A stretch of 64,000 nt of DNA from DMER64 sp964542305 (GCA_964542305.1 CAZITX010000003.1:78897-142896), one strand, 5' to 3'; counted from the first letter of the stretch, positions 1 to 8,837 are shown. The notes: a model not told the origin generated them from the sequence alone. A program made the numbers and translations.

Positions 1-348
1 GTCCGTATACCTGATGCCGTATCCAAAAGATTACCTGCTCCGGGTATTCAGGAAAACCGGCCTGAATTACTTTACAAACAATACCTTGAAGATGCCGAAA
101 ATCAGGATTTTGTATTTCTTTGGCCGGCTTCGATGTTTGAGTTTGCCCTTGAGGAATGTTTCTTTAGAAAAGGATTTGTAAGTCCACCCTGGTTCTGTTA
201 CCCGGACCAAAACGAGATTCTCTGCAAACCTTATTTAAGATCTTCCGGGCTTAAAGATTGGTCCTACAAACAGGGTTGGGGAATTATTCAGGACAACGTT
301 CCCGGATTTGAATCAGGAAAAAGTGTTTTTTATCTTCCTTTAGACTGA
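1..348 (+). CDS. Partial hypothetical protein (C-terminal 115 residues)
   Basis: The frame is open from the first base of the window and ends at a TGA at 346-348, so the gene starts upstream of the window. An internal ATG at 133 is not needed as a start because the reading continues in frame through it. The visible part is rich in aromatic residues and contains an acidic stretch followed by a Trp/Phe-rich segment. I do not recognise the family and see no membrane segment. It ends 3 bases before the end of the convergent TonB-dependent receptor gene. No function can be offered. Confidence 0.6.
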   Translation, partial: VRIPDAVSKRLPAPGIQENRPELLYKQYLEDAENQDFVFLWPASMFEFALEECFFRKGFVSPPWFCYPDQNEILCKPYLRSSGLKDWSYKQGWGIIQDNVPGFESGKSVFYLPLD

Positions 349-351
349 TTG

Positions 352-2715
352 TCAGAAAGTTATTCTATAATAACCCAGCGGGAGCAAACCTGTTTGGTAC
401 GATGTTCTCATGTCTTCCAGCTTGACATCATACTCGTAAGAATACACGTTTTTCCGATTGGTGAAATTACGTATTTCCACCCCAATTTCATGCGTCATAT
501 TCCTTTGTTGGATTTTAGCCCACACTTTAAGATCTCCACGCATATAAAAAGGATGCTGTGGAACATACGCCTCCTCATAAATATAAACAGTTGCCCCACT
601 CAATCGGGAGGCTTCCAGGTCTACCGGGATATATCGTTGTCCCCCGGCAAGGGCAAATTTTATATCACCTCCAAAAGACCATATATTCTTTGCCGAAGGT
701 TTTTTGGTGACCTCAAACTCCTTGCCTATCAGCAAATTAGAAACAAAATTGCCGTTATATCTTGTGTTTCTGAGAATGTTGTCAATGCTTCTGAACTTAC
801 TTTCAAATACTGACGCGGTAACCATATAATACCAACCTTGTGAGAGAAAGCGCTCCAGGGTAAGTTCCAATCCGTAATTGTATCCTGTTCCGTCACTTAC
901 GTATACGCGTCCGTACTTGTCAAACTGCATACCCCCCAGGTTGATCACAGCATAATAAGGTTCATAAAGATCTACGGGTATGTTGTACAGGTATTGATAA
1001 TAGATTTCTGTTTTCAAACGTGTCGCCGGGGCCAGGCGCCATTGATAACCCAGGACAAAATGATGCGCACGGGTCATATCCAGGTATTTATTGGGATATA
1101 TCTTGCTGTCAACGGCCTGCGAAAACAATTTAGTCATATAAATCTCCAGCCCCTGGTATTGACTGTGCAACCCATATCCAAAGGTCAGTTCGTGTTTGTC
1201 TTTGAATTTCCAGGAAACACCTACCCTGGGATCGATGTTCCAGGTTTGGTTGAGTATAAGAAACTGGGCATTCACTCCGGCATCCAGGGTTAATTTAGCA
1301 GTTGCTCTATAAGATATCTCAGAAAATCCCTGCAATTGAAATGTAGATCCTATTTCGTTGACATCCTTTGGGTAAGTAGTCATTGAATAATCGTTGGAGA
1401 TGAATTTATAGGCCAGACGTTTCCCGGTGATGCCCGATCGCAGAGAGAGGCGGCTTCCCAGTTTTGCGTTGTGAACCGCCTGTATACTTTGAAATTCCCT
1501 CATCAGCAAAGCATCCTGGCTCCGTTCCTTCTGAAGTGACGTGGGATTCAGGGAATCTATCTGTGCCGAGAAAGAAGAAAGGGAGCTGGACAGCGATATT
1601 TTCAATGACTGGTTGTGTCCCAGCGTTTTCTGGTATTGAAGGCCTACCACGCCCATTCCGGATTGTGTGGCAATATCGTCTGCGTAATTGTAAAAATCCG
1701 ATTCCCCGTTAACTATACTTACATTACCCATACCTCCGATGGCAAAAAGGGAAAAAGTCCCGCTATTGGGCGTAGGAATATTTACTTTTGCTGTGAAGTC
1801 CTGGTACCTGGGAACAGCTGAACCCGTGCCGAATTCGAACCCCAGATAAGCCAGGGCATCCAGGAAAGAATACCTGTATGACGCCAGGTATGACGCTTTG
1901 AGCTTTTTAGAAACGGGTCCTTCCACACCAAATTCCAATCCGTTGATTCCCAGTTGTCCGGTAAATTCATGTACATCGTAGTTTCCCTCGCGTAAATGAA
2001 TGTCAAAAACGCCTGAATAGGCATTGCTATATTCTGCAGGAAAAGCGCTCGTATAGAAGTCCGAATTAGACAACGTGTTGACATTCAGCATACTTATGGC
2101 TCCTCCGGTAGCTCCTCCGTCGGCAAAGTGGTTTGGATTGTAAATATCCACTCCTTCCATGCGCCATAACAAACCAAAGGGAGAATTTCCCCTGACCACT
2201 ATATCGTTACTTGAATCGTTTGGAGTCCCCACTCCGGCAAAATTTTGCGCCATTCTTGAAATATCGTTCATGGCCCCGGCATACCTTTCCGCATCGGCAA
2301 CCGAAAAGGTTCTTCCTGTAACCGATGCCATTTCATTTACAGGCCGGAGTTTGTCTCTTTCTGCCGTGATCACCAGCTCCTGAACGGTAAGCACATCTTC
2401 CCTCATCTTGACATTCAAAACCAATTCTTTTCCCGAATTGAGTGAAACATTTTCCATATAGATGGTTTCCATGCCTATGCTGGAAAAAAGAACAGAGATT
2501 CTCCCCACCGGGACATTTTGCACATTGTAATACCCATCAATATCACTATACGTGGTCAGGTATCCGCTGTTGTTTACAACCACGGCTACTCCAACCAATG
2601 GCTGGTCTGACACTTCATCTACAACCCGGCCTTTTACAGTCTGTACCATTTGCTGTTGAGCAGTAACCTGCATAAACATCAAACAAAGTGTTAGCCACAA
2701 TAGAAATCGTTTCAC
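352..2715 (-). CDS. TonB-dependent outer-membrane receptor with N-terminal carboxypeptidase-regulatory-like domain
   Basis: Likely an outer-membrane transporter energised by TonB; the ligand is unknown. From the GTG start at 2715 the protein has 787 residues: a signal peptide ending near VTAQ, a CarboxypepD_reg-like domain (about 25-105, with the G-x-V-x-D pattern and a DGYY turn), a plug domain (about 130-240) and a beta-barrel ending in a terminal Phe, the usual outer-membrane assembly signal. The frame can be extended to a TTG at 2751, but that codon lies inside a TAATTTTG promoter element, so GTG 2715 is preferred. No SusD partner lies next to it, so this is not a classic polysaccharide-utilisation pair. 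Family assignment is firm; substrate is not inferable. Confidence 0.88.
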   Translation of the reverse strand: MKRFLLWLTLCLMFMQVTAQQQMVQTVKGRVVDEVSDQPLVGVAVVVNNSGYLTTYSDIDGYYNVQNVPVGRISVLFSSIGMETIYMENVSLNSGKELVLNVKMREDVLTVQELVITAERDKLRPVNEMASVTGRTFSVADAERYAGAMNDISRMAQNFAGVGTPNDSSNDIVVRGNSPFGLLWRMEGVDIYNPNHFADGGATGGAISMLNVNTLSNSDFYTSAFPAEYSNAYSGVFDIHLREGNYDVHEFTGQLGINGLEFGVEGPVSKKLKASYLASYRYSFLDALAYLGFEFGTGSAVPRYQDFTAKVNIPTPNSGTFSLFAIGGMGNVSIVNGESDFYNYADDIATQSGMGVVGLQYQKTLGHNQSLKISLSSSLSSFSAQIDSLNPTSLQKERSQDALLMREFQSIQAVHNAKLGSRLSLRSGITGKRLAYKFISNDYSMTTYPKDVNEIGSTFQLQGFSEISYRATAKLTLDAGVNAQFLILNQTWNIDPRVGVSWKFKDKHELTFGYGLHSQYQGLEIYMTKLFSQAVDSKIYPNKYLDMTRAHHFVLGYQWRLAPATRLKTEIYYQYLYNIPVDLYEPYYAVINLGGMQFDKYGRVYVSDGTGYNYGLELTLERFLSQGWYYMVTASVFESKFRSIDNILRNTRYNGNFVSNLLIGKEFEVTKKPSAKNIWSFGGDIKFALAGGQRYIPVDLEASRLSGATVYIYEEAYVPQHPFYMRGDLKVWAKIQQRNMTHEIGVEIRNFTNRKNVYSYEYDVKLEDMRTSYQTGLLPLGYYRITF

Positions 2716-2748
2716 AATAATGGGTAAATATCTATGTATACAAATTGA

Positions 2749-2756
2749 CAAAATTA
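2749..2756 (-). promoter_or_regulatory. -7 promoter element TAATTTTG of the TonB-dependent receptor
   Basis: Exact match to the Bacteroidota TAnnTTTG -7 consensus, read on the minus strand, 33 bases upstream of the GTG start at 2715. No clear TTG is seen at -33. It overlaps the alternative TTG start at 2751. Confidence 0.55.
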
Positions 2757-2858
2757 GTACTTTTTTTTTGTCGTTCGATAACGATTTGATGAAGATTAGT
2801 GCATTTTTTATTTAGGTAAAACGCAGTTATAAATTAAATAACAATAAGTTGTCTGTTT

Positions 2859-4736
2859 TTAGCGTCCCAGATACAACAGTAACACTGAAATATCGGCCGG
2901 AGAAACTCCCGGGATCCTTGAAGCCTGCCCAATTGTCCTTGGTTTTATTCTCTGCAACTTCTGCCTTGACTCCATAGACAATGAATTCATGGTGCTGTAA
3001 TCGAATTTTTCCGGAATTGAAACCGCGTCCAATCGAAGAATTTTTTGCGCAAACGCGGATTCTCTTTCTATGTATCCCCTGTATTTAATCGCGATTTCTA
3101 CAGATTCGTATATTTCTTCAGCCATAGGGTCCGAACCATAAAGTGTTCCACGTGGAACAAATTCCGAAACTTTTTCCCAGGTTACTTGCGGTCTGCTTAA
3201 TAATTCAGAAAATTTCTTTTTTATTGAAACGGGGGTCGATTTCACGCTTTCCAAAATTTGATTCGCTTTTTCAGGATAAAGAGAATTATTCTCCAGCCAG
3301 GTAAGCAGCTTATCACGTTTTCTTATTTTGCTCTCGAAATTATTGTACCTTTCTTTTCCTGCCAGACCCAGTTTGTAGCCAAGAGGGGTTAATCTTTCGT
3401 CTGCGTTATCCTGTCTTAATAAAATCCTATACTCCGCTCTTGAAGTAAACATCCTGTATGGTTCATCTACTCCTTTTGTTATAAGGTCATCTATCAGTAC
3501 GCCTATATAAGCCTGGTCACGCTTGAGCACAACCGGTTCCATTCCGTTAATCTTCCTGTGCGCATTAATGCCGGCCATGATCCCCTGGGCTGCGGCTTCT
3601 TCATAACCTGTTGTTCCGTTAATCTGTCCTGCAAAATACAGATAAGGTATATTTTTTACTTCCAGAGAATGCAATAATTGCGTTGGAGGAAAGTAGTCGT
3701 ATTCAATAGCGTAAGCAGGCCTGTAAAATACAGCGTTTTCAAAACCTTTAATTCTTCTAAACGCCTGATACTGAATATCTATGGGAAGCGAAGAAGAAAA
3801 TCCTTGTAAATAGAATTCGTGAGTGTTCCAGCCTTCCGGTTCAAGAAACAGTGGATGTTGATCTTTGTCTGCAAAGGTTCTTAGTTTGTCTTCAATACTT
3901 GGGCAATATCTGGGTCCTTTCCCTCCAATTCTGCCGGCAAAGAGAGGTGAATCTTCGAATCCTTCTTTTAATTTCTCGTGAACCGCAGAATTTGTGTAAA
4001 TAATGTAACAGTTTTTCTGTGTTCCGGTTTTTTGTATTGATGAATATTCCGGCAGAAAAGTGAATTTTTTAGGTTTTGCATCTCCCGGTTGTAAATCAAG
4101 CTTAGAAAAATCTACCGTCCTTCCATCAATTCTTGGTGGGGTTCCTGTTTTCATCCTGTCTACCTCAATACCCTTCTCGCGTAGCTGTTTACTCAAACCG
4201 ATCGACTGAGGTTCTCCCATACGTCCCGCCGGGGTGGATTTCCAGCCTATAAATATTTCGCCGTTCAAAAATGTTCCGTTTGTAAGAATAACAGCTCCCG
4301 CATAAAATTCTTCTCCAAACTCTGTTTTAATGCCGCTGACTCTTTCTCCATCAAAAAGCAATTCCACCACCTGGTCCTGCCAAATGTACAATCCCGGTGT
4401 GTTTTCCAGCACATTTCTCCATTCTGCAGAAAATTGCATTCTGTCACATTGTGCCCGCGGGCTCCACATAGCCGGCCCTTTAGACCGGTTTAACATTCTG
4501 AATTGTATTGTACTTCTGTCCGTAACCAATCCAATGGCACCTCCTAAAGCGTCTATCTCCCTGATTATTTGCCCCTTGGCTATTCCTCCCATGGCCGGAT
4601 TACATGACATATGAGCCATTTTCGTCATATCCATGGTTACCAGGAGTGTCTTTGAACCAAGTTTTGCTGCCGCGTAAGCAGCTTCACATCCTGCATGTCC
4701 CGCCCCCACTACTATTATGTCGTATTGAAATTTCAT
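2859..4736 (-). CDS. mnmG: tRNA uridine-5-carboxymethylaminomethyl modification enzyme MnmG (GidA)
   Basis: With MnmE, MnmG installs the cmnm5 group on U34 of certain tRNAs, using FAD, NADH and methylene-tetrahydrofolate. The 625-residue length is normal for the family. An N-terminal dinucleotide-binding motif (GAGHAGCEAA, about residues 11-20) binds FAD, followed by the family signature with CNPAMGGIAKG. The C-terminal helical domain that contacts MnmE ends with the usual SRIPGVSPADIS segment. Its ATG overlaps the ybeY stop by 4 bases, so the two are probably translated together from the ybeY promoter. Confidence 0.97.
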   Translation of the reverse strand: MKFQYDIIVVGAGHAGCEAAYAAAKLGSKTLLVTMDMTKMAHMSCNPAMGGIAKGQIIREIDALGGAIGLVTDRSTIQFRMLNRSKGPAMWSPRAQCDRMQFSAEWRNVLENTPGLYIWQDQVVELLFDGERVSGIKTEFGEEFYAGAVILTNGTFLNGEIFIGWKSTPAGRMGEPQSIGLSKQLREKGIEVDRMKTGTPPRIDGRTVDFSKLDLQPGDAKPKKFTFLPEYSSIQKTGTQKNCYIIYTNSAVHEKLKEGFEDSPLFAGRIGGKGPRYCPSIEDKLRTFADKDQHPLFLEPEGWNTHEFYLQGFSSSLPIDIQYQAFRRIKGFENAVFYRPAYAIEYDYFPPTQLLHSLEVKNIPYLYFAGQINGTTGYEEAAAQGIMAGINAHRKINGMEPVVLKRDQAYIGVLIDDLITKGVDEPYRMFTSRAEYRILLRQDNADERLTPLGYKLGLAGKERYNNFESKIRKRDKLLTWLENNSLYPEKANQILESVKSTPVSIKKKFSELLSRPQVTWEKVSEFVPRGTLYGSDPMAEEIYESVEIAIKYRGYIERESAFAQKILRLDAVSIPEKFDYSTMNSLSMESRQKLQRIKPRTIGQASRIPGVSPADISVLLLYLGR

Positions 4737-5167
4737 TCCTTATTGCCTGTCGTTATTTTTTGCAATGCCTTGTCCTCTGCTTTTTTCATATTTACGCTTT
4801 GTTCTTTTGTAGTATCATTCTCCCCTGCCAGATGTAATATCCCGTGAATGATCACCCTCAGAATTTCTTCAAAAAACAATTGTTTATACTTGACTGCGTT
4901 TTGTTTTACGGTCTCTACGTCTATAAATATGTCTCCGCTTATTTTTTTCTCTTTCTTATCCGAATACGGGAAAGTTATCACATCGGTATAATAATCATGA
5001 TCCAGATACATCCGGTTAATATTGAGTAAATATTCTGGATCACAGAATATTATATTTATGTCTCCCGGGATTCTGTTGTAATCGTTCAATATTGTATTGA
5101 TCCAGTGTTTTATGGCACGTCTGTTGCTAATCTTAAAATTTGTATTGTGAATGTGAAAAAGTATCAT
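4733..5167 (-). CDS. ybeY: Endoribonuclease YbeY (rRNA maturation factor)
   Basis: YbeY is a small zinc-dependent RNase involved in 16S rRNA 3'-end maturation and ribosome quality control. The 144-residue protein has the zinc-binding H-G-x-L-H-L-x-G motif near residues 109-116, followed by GENDTT rather than the GYDH of proteobacteria. This replacement of the third histidine region by an N-D-x-T form is what I know from other Bacteroidota members. It is the first gene of a two-gene unit with mnmG (4-base overlap) and is divergent from tRNA-Ala. Confidence 0.93.
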   Translation of the reverse strand: MILFHIHNTNFKISNRRAIKHWINTILNDYNRIPGDINIIFCDPEYLLNINRMYLDHDYYTDVITFPYSDKKEKKISGDIFIDVETVKQNAVKYKQLFFEEILRVIIHGILHLAGENDTTKEQSVNMKKAEDKALQKITTGNKE

Positions 5168-5187
5168 AATTTTGCCTAGTAACGCGG

Positions 5188-5195
5188 CAAAAGTA
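5188..5195 (-). promoter_or_regulatory. -7 promoter element TACTTTTG of ybeY-mnmG
   Basis: Exact TAnnTTTG octamer on the minus strand, 20 bases upstream of the ybeY ATG. No TTG is seen at the -33 distance. Confidence 0.5.
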
Positions 5196-5200
5196 CGAAA

Positions 5201-5230
5201 TTGTTTTTTAAAATATTTTGTTTACATTTG
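5201..5230 (+). promoter_or_regulatory. Promoter of tRNA-Ala (TTG, 19-bp spacer, TACATTTG)
   Basis: TTG at 5201-5203 and TACATTTG at 5223-5230 are separated by 19 bp. This matches the -33/-7 consensus of the primary sigma factor of Bacteroidota in both boxes and in spacing. The octamer ends 11 bases before the tRNA 5' end at 5242. It is the best complete promoter in the window. Confidence 0.75.
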
Positions 5231-5241
5231 CAAGCCTTGAT

Positions 5242-5315
5242 GGGCCATTAGCTCAGTTGGCTAGAGCGCTTGCATGGCATGCACGAGGTCGTCGGTTCGA
5301 TTCCGACATGGTCCA
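5242..5315 (+). tRNA. tRNA-Ala (anticodon GGC)
   Basis: The cloverleaf can be drawn by hand: acceptor stem 5242-5248 with 5308-5314 (one G-U pair), D stem 5251-5254 with 5264-5267, anticodon loop 5274-5280 with GGC at 5276-5278, and T stem 5291-5295 with 5303-5307 around TTCGATT. The discriminator is A5315 and CCA is not encoded. The anticodon stem 5269-5273/5281-5285 has one apparent mismatch, T5270 against C5284. Confidence 0.95.
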
Positions 5316-5336
5316 CAAAATTAACGTTTAATTACA

Positions 5337-6029
5337 ATGGAAACTAAGAAAAGTTCAAAGGCAAATCTTGAAAACAAGAGAGTTCTTTTTATTGAAGTAG
5401 GATTGATTTTTGCTCTTCTTGTAGTCCTGGCTGCTTTCGAGTACAGAACTTACGACAAGGACATCAGTATGCTTACTGCAGATATTCAGCAGATTATTGA
5501 AGAAGAGCAGATCCCCATTACCATGGAGACACCTCCCCCGCCCCCTGAAATGCCAAAAGCACCTGTGCTTTCAGACGCCATCGAGATTGTTGATGATGAC
5601 ATCACCATTGAAGAGGATATTTTTATTGAAACAGAAGACGATGCCAATTTTGCTGTAGAAATTCGTGATTATATTGAATACTCAGAAGAAGAGGCAGTTG
5701 AAGAAGAAGAAATTCCTTTGGCCATTGTGGAAGAAAAACCCTCCTTCATGGGCGGTGACGAAAACACCTTTACAAAATGGGTATTTGAACGTATCGTTTA
5801 TCCTGAAGTAGCTAAAGAAAATGGTGTTCAGGGTCGTGTGGTTCTGAGCTTTATTGTAGATGCCGACGGGTATGTCAAAAATGTTACCGTATTGCGCGGT
5901 GTTGACCCCAGCATAGACAAAGAAGCCGTGCGTGTTGTTTCTTCCTCTCCCAGGTGGAAACCGGGAAGACAGCGTGACAAAGCCGTAAGGGTACGTTACA
6001 ACTTCCCTCTGAACTTCCAGCTCAGGTAA
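5337..6029 (+). CDS. Energy transducer TonB (copy 1)
   Basis: TonB carries proton-motive energy from the ExbBD motor to outer-membrane receptors. The 230-residue protein has a short cytoplasmic N-terminus, one transmembrane helix (about 17-37), a short proline-rich stretch (PPPPPEMPKAP, about 66-76), a long very acidic linker (about 80-135) and a TonB C-terminal domain (about 150-230) containing YPEVAKENGVQGRVVLSF. The periplasmic linker is much shorter than in proteobacterial TonB. A second protein of identical length lies at 7349-8041, beyond hflX. No exbB or exbD is in the window. It may be cotranscribed with the upstream tRNA, and a terminator follows at 6055-6085. Confidence 0.9.
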   Translation: METKKSSKANLENKRVLFIEVGLIFALLVVLAAFEYRTYDKDISMLTADIQQIIEEEQIPITMETPPPPPEMPKAPVLSDAIEIVDDDITIEEDIFIETEDDANFAVEIRDYIEYSEEEAVEEEEIPLAIVEEKPSFMGGDENTFTKWVFERIVYPEVAKENGVQGRVVLSFIVDADGYVKNVTVLRGVDPSIDKEAVRVVSSSPRWKPGRQRDKAVRVRYNFPLNFQLR

Positions 6030-6054
6030 CCGCATTTCATTCACATTGAAAGAT

Positions 6055-6085
6055 AAAGCGCTCTTTATATACGGGCGCTTTTTTT
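6055..6085 (+). terminator. Rho-independent terminator after tonB copy 1
   Basis: A 7-bp stem AAAGCGC (6055-6061) / GCGCTTT (6075-6081) closes a 13-base loop and runs into a T tract to 6085. It lies 26 bases after the TonB stop codon and only 13 bases before the hflX start. Confidence 0.8.
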
Positions 6086-6098
6086 ACACTATATAACA

Positions 6099-7250
6099 TT
6101 GAATACAAATAGAGATAAAGCCGTTTTTGTAGGCGTTCAGACTCCGGGGACGGATTCTTCAGTCTTTAACGAATACCTGGATGAACTGGAATTTTTAGCT
6201 GACACTGCGGGTGTTGATGCCGGGGGTCGCTTTATACAACGTCTGGATAAACCCCATACCAACACATACCTGGGAAGCGGTAAGCTTGAAGAATTGGCTG
6301 CCTATATCAAAGCAGAAGAAATATCCGTTGCCATATTTGATGACGAGCTTTCCCCGTCACAACTTCGCAATCTGGAGAAGATACTTGCTTGTAAGATCCT
6401 TGACAGGACCAATCTCATTCTGGATATTTTTGCACAGCGAGCCAAAACCGCATATGCCAAAACACAAGTAGAACTTGCTCAATACCAATACCTTTTGCCA
6501 CGTCTTACGCGCATGTGGACACACCTTGAACGGCAACGTGGCGGCATAGGAATGCGAGGTCCCGGAGAGTCCCAGCTGGAAACCGACCGCAGGATCATTC
6601 TGGATAAAATTTCCCTTCTCAAAGAAAAACTGAAAAAAATTGACCGTCAGATGATCTCGCAGCGTGGAAACCGCGGAGCCTTGGTGCGTATGGCGTTGGT
6701 CGGCTACACCAATGTAGGTAAAAGCACCCTTTTAAACCTTTTGGCTAAAACCGATGTTTTTGCCGAGAACAAGCTTTTTGCCACCCTGGATACCACGGTA
6801 AGGAAAGTTGTTGTAGACAATATCCCGTTCCTTTTGAGCGATACGGTTGGTTTTATTCGCAAACTCCCTACCCAATTGGTGGAATCTTTTAAAAGTACAC
6901 TTGACGAAGTGCGTGAGAGTGATGTCTTGATCCACGTGGTTGACATTTCCCATCCCAATTTTGAAGAGATGATGCACGTAGTCAACCAAACATTACAGGA
7001 TATAGGCTGCGCTGACAAGCCCGTATACCTTGTTTTCAATAAAATTGATGCCTACCGTGAAAAGGAAACGGAAGAGGGTCCTGTAGGCCTTAATGACCTA
7101 AAAAATACCTGGATATCTAAAATCCATATTCCCTGCATCTTTATCTCGGCAAAAGAAAAGATAAATATTGACAAGCTCCGCAAAGACCTTTACGGGATGG
7201 CTGCAGAAGTACAGTCTGGCCGCTATCCGTTCGGGACTTTTCTGTGGTAG
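6099..7250 (+). CDS. hflX: GTPase HflX
   Basis: HflX is a ribosome-binding GTPase that splits stalled or stress-damaged 70S ribosomes. The 383-residue protein has the HflX N-terminal domain with YLGSGKLEEL, the glycine-rich linker GMRGPGESQLETDRR (near 150), then a GTPase domain with G1 GYTNVGKST (about 204), G3 DTVGF (about 249) and G4 NKID (about 313). The start is a TTG at 6099, chosen because the N-terminus then aligns with the family and no ATG is available before the conserved region. Only 13 bases separate it from the upstream terminator hairpin, so the transcript leader must be very short or the terminator leaky. Confidence 0.93.
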   Translation: MNTNRDKAVFVGVQTPGTDSSVFNEYLDELEFLADTAGVDAGGRFIQRLDKPHTNTYLGSGKLEELAAYIKAEEISVAIFDDELSPSQLRNLEKILACKILDRTNLILDIFAQRAKTAYAKTQVELAQYQYLLPRLTRMWTHLERQRGGIGMRGPGESQLETDRRIILDKISLLKEKLKKIDRQMISQRGNRGALVRMALVGYTNVGKSTLLNLLAKTDVFAENKLFATLDTTVRKVVVDNIPFLLSDTVGFIRKLPTQLVESFKSTLDEVRESDVLIHVVDISHPNFEEMMHVVNQTLQDIGCADKPVYLVFNKIDAYREKETEEGPVGLNDLKNTWISKIHIPCIFISAKEKINIDKLRKDLYGMAAEVQSGRYPFGTFLW

Positions 7251-7348
7251 ATACCACCCTGGCCCTGAGGTTTTTACGCATTTATCTGGCATGCTATTTG
7301 CTCCATTCTAATTAGAGACAATATTGTCCTGATTAAAGTTCTGAAGCC

Positions 7349-8041
7349 ATGAAAACAAAGAAAAGCTTATTGGCTGATCTTGAGAACAAAAGAGTTCTTT
7401 TTGTTGAGATCGGTCTGGTTGTTGCTCTTGCAGTTGTTCTTGGTGCTTTTGAATACAAGACATACGAGAGGAATGTCACTATTGTCACTGCTGACATACA
7501 GCAGGTGATTGAAGAAGAACAGATCCCCGTTACCATGGAGACGCCCCCGCCAATGCCGGAAGGGCCCAAAACCCCTATTCTTTCAGATGCTATCGAGATC
7601 GTGGATGACGACATAATCATTGAAGAAGATATTTTTATTGAAACCGAAGACGACGCTTCGTTTGCTGTCGAGATTCGCGATTATGTTAATTACCATGAGG
7701 AAGAGTCCGTTGAAGAAGAGGAAATCCCGCTGGCCATAGTAGAAGAAAAACCAACTTTCATGGGTGGCGATGAAAACACATTTACCAAATGGGTGCTCCA
7801 AAGGATCATCTATCCGGCAGTAGCGCAGGAAAACGGTGTTGAAGGCAGGGTTGTCCTTTCATTTATTGTAGATGCCGACGGGTTTGTCAAAGATGTTACC
7901 ATTCTTCGCGGCGTAGATCCTTCTATAGACAAAGAAGCCATTCGGGTAGTTTCTTCTTCGCCAAAGTGGAACCCGGGAAGACAACGTGACCGCAACGTAA
8001 AGGTCCGCTTTAATTTTCCCCTGAATTTCCAAATTAGATGA
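7349..8041 (+). CDS. Energy transducer TonB (copy 2)
   Basis: The second 230-residue TonB has the same architecture as the copy at 5337: a transmembrane helix near 17-37, a proline-rich stretch (ETPPPMPEGPKTP), an acidic linker, and a C-terminal TonB domain with YPAVAQENGVEGRVVLSF. The two align end to end without a gap and differ mostly by conservative changes, with long identical runs in the linker and C-terminal domain. This points to a duplication that now flanks hflX. The last 8 bases overlap the convergent hydrolase gene. No terminator is seen between the two convergent genes. Confidence 0.9.
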   Translation: MKTKKSLLADLENKRVLFVEIGLVVALAVVLGAFEYKTYERNVTIVTADIQQVIEEEQIPVTMETPPPMPEGPKTPILSDAIEIVDDDIIIEEDIFIETEDDASFAVEIRDYVNYHEEESVEEEEIPLAIVEEKPTFMGGDENTFTKWVLQRIIYPAVAQENGVEGRVVLSFIVDADGFVKDVTILRGVDPSIDKEAIRVVSSSPKWNPGRQRDRNVKVRFNFPLNFQIR

Positions 8042-8807
8042 ATGAAATCACCTCCAGGGGTTCTTCCAGGAATCCGTTATGTCCCGAGGATTTCAGGTAT
8101 TTGACTTTTGCATTGCCAAGGATCGCTGCTGTTTCGCGAGCCTTTTCCGGGGCAATGTAGTGATCCTGAAGACCAAAAATGCAATGCAGGGGAATCGGTA
8201 ATGTTTTAAGAAATTCAAGGTAGGATGGCCTGTTTTTCATCCCCTTCAGACAAGCCTCTATTCCTTCCGGTTCGTGCACTTGTGCCGTCACAATGGTGTT
8301 TTCAATAACAGATGCCATCTTTATTCTGTTTTCAGGAGCATACATCAGGGAGATATCTCTTTCCGCCACTTCATCCAGTTTTCCTTTCCTGATTAGTTCA
8401 ATGTCCCTGTCTCTTGCCGCTTTTTTTTCCTGGCTGTCAGGGTAGGGCAATGAATGCATTAGTATAAGTTTTTTTACCATGTCGGGATATTTCATACAAA
8501 ATGCCTGGGCAACATATCCTCCCATGGAATGTCCGGCAAGCAGGATCTCTTTGATCTTTTCCTTTTTCAGATAAGTATAAACAACATCTGCCTGTTTTTC
8601 CATATCATTAACTATAAAAGTACCGCTCATTCCGTGTCCGGGAAGGTCAGGGGCAATGGTCCTGTAATCCGGATCCAGCAACTCCCTGAAAGAATTCCAT
8701 ATTTCATGGGTTTCCAGATAACCGTGAAGCAGCACCAGAGGCATTTTTTCCGTCTTTGTGTCAGAAACAAGCACGGGTATTTGTTCGAGCATATAAAACG
8801 CGTTCAT
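8034..8807 (-). CDS. Alpha/beta-fold hydrolase
   Basis: A 257-residue single-domain alpha/beta hydrolase with an HGYLE oxyanion-hole segment near residues 28-32, a nucleophile elbow GHSMGG, and the catalytic His in SGHNGFLEEP near the C-terminus. There is no signal peptide, so it is probably cytoplasmic. This family covers esterases, haloperoxidases and C-C hydrolases, and the substrate cannot be told from sequence. Its 3' end overlaps tonB copy 2 by 8 bases and it is divergent from the lipoprotein gene at 8838. Confidence 0.85.
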   Translation of the reverse strand: MNAFYMLEQIPVLVSDTKTEKMPLVLLHGYLETHEIWNSFRELLDPDYRTIAPDLPGHGMSGTFIVNDMEKQADVVYTYLKKEKIKEILLAGHSMGGYVAQAFCMKYPDMVKKLILMHSLPYPDSQEKKAARDRDIELIRKGKLDEVAERDISLMYAPENRIKMASVIENTIVTAQVHEPEGIEACLKGMKNRPSYLEFLKTLPIPLHCIFGLQDHYIAPEKARETAAILGNAKVKYLKSSGHNGFLEEPLEVISFI

Positions 8808-8820
8808 ATAGAATTTTTTA

Positions 8821-8828
8821 TAATTTTG
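8821..8828 (+). promoter_or_regulatory. -7 promoter element TAATTTTG of the 8838 lipoprotein gene
   Basis: Exact TAnnTTTG octamer ending 9 bases before the ATG at 8838. The transcript would have almost no leader. No TTG is seen at -33. Confidence 0.5.
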
Positions 8829-8837
8829 TACTAAACT

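Noticed and set aside
352..2715. SusC/SusD polysaccharide utilisation locus
   Set aside because: No SusD gene, no sulfatase and no glycoside hydrolase lie next to the receptor.
7244..7257. Perfect 6-bp palindrome GTGGTA/TACCAC across the hflX stop codon as a terminator or operator
   Set aside because: The two-base loop is too small for a terminator hairpin and no T tract follows. A chance palindrome is likely.
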